DNA from: JAFGIT01 sp016929465 [NCBI: Candidatus Coatesbacteria bacterium]
GTDB lineage: Bacteria; B130-G9
Assembly (NCBI GenBank): GCA_016929465.1
Contig: JAFGIT010000035.1
Location: 1 to 5,194 of the forward strand
Direction: 5' to 3'
DNA: 5,194 nt
Below, piece after piece: positions 5,070-5,194 of the stretch. The notes under the pieces were generated by a model. The model had not been told where the DNA came from, ran no database searches, and saw only the letters and a list, made by a program, of their open reading frames with translations. Within the stretch, counting starts at the first letter, position 1, and each line of letters begins with the position of its first letter. A program made the position numbers and the translations under genes.

Positions 5070-5194
5070 CCGGATCCTGTCATTTGATTGCTCCAGGACA
5101 ATAATACTAGGCTGCTCCTAAGAATCTGTGCAATGAAGAAGTCAGTTGATGTGATGTAGATGCACGTGCTAACACGTGTTCTCAGCGGAAATAA
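5066..5194 (-). CDS. Possible C-terminal end of an upstream gene (runs off right edge)
   Basis: A frame enters from the right edge and is open for 42 codons to TGA 5068-5066, where it overlaps the next gene's GTG as GTGA. The residues, including TSTDFFIAQILRSSLVLLS, are plausible as protein, but a run this short can occur by chance. It contains the tandem CACGTG palindromes. A one-base shift near 5112 would fuse it to the 4602-5069 frame, so it could also be the N-terminal part of the same gene. Confidence 0.25.
   Translation of the reverse strand, partial: LFPLRTRVSTCIYITSTDFFIAQILRSSLVLLSWSNQMTGSG
5162..5180. repeat. Tandem CACGTG palindromes one helical turn apart
   Basis: GCACGTGC (5162-5169) and AACACGTGTT (5171-5180) are each perfect palindromes. 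Their CACGTG cores at 5163 and 5173 are 10 bp apart, so they face the same side of the helix. Together they can also fold as a hairpin (GCACGTG-CTAA-CACGTGT). This fits a two-site operator for a dimeric regulator, or a hairpin at the RNA level. Confidence 0.3.

Noticed and set aside
1-5194. CRISPR array, insertion sequence with transposase, or rRNA gene
   Set aside because: No regularly spaced direct repeats, no transposase motifs and no conserved rRNA segments are visible.

Overview
The window carries genes on the minus strand only; no plus-strand reading frame is convincing. The organism cannot be fixed from the sequence. The DUF1464 protein belongs to a family known mostly from archaea. 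The small cold-shock protein, a perfect GGAGGTGA ribosome binding site, TTGACA-type promoter elements and an 80-bp palindromic dispersed element look more bacterial. A GC-balanced, uncultivated bacterial or archaeal lineage is the safest reading. All six genes with a definable start use GTG or TTG, and none uses ATG.

Reading in the direction of transcription (right to left): at the right edge there may be the end of one gene (5194-5066, weak), stop/start-coupled to an unrecognised 155-residue protein (5069-4602). Next comes a gene-poor stretch (4601-4053) with terminator-like hairpins, an orphan TTGACA promoter, scraps of protein-like frame, a hairpin-rich segment (4248-4166) and the promoter/leader of a cold-shock protein (4052-3849).

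After a 161-nt spacer with an extended -10 and three hairpins, a tightly overlapping three-gene operon follows: a class I SAM methyltransferase (3687-2890), a radical SAM/SPASM protein (2896-1883) and a DUF1464 ASKHA-fold kinase-like protein (1886-900). Overlaps of 7 and 4 nt imply co-transcription and translational coupling. A two-SAM-enzyme plus ATPase/kinase unit suggests that a shared substrate is modified, but nothing here identifies that substrate. No precursor peptide is visible inside the operon.

Downstream of the operon (899-406) is a terminator-like hairpin, an 80-bp MITE/REP-like inverted-repeat element (770-849), and a segment (545-612) whose plus strand can form mutually exclusive hairpins around a perfect Shine-Dalgarno sequence with no good gene behind it. 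The left edge holds the N-terminal 135 residues of an unrecognised helical protein (405-1), which runs off the window.
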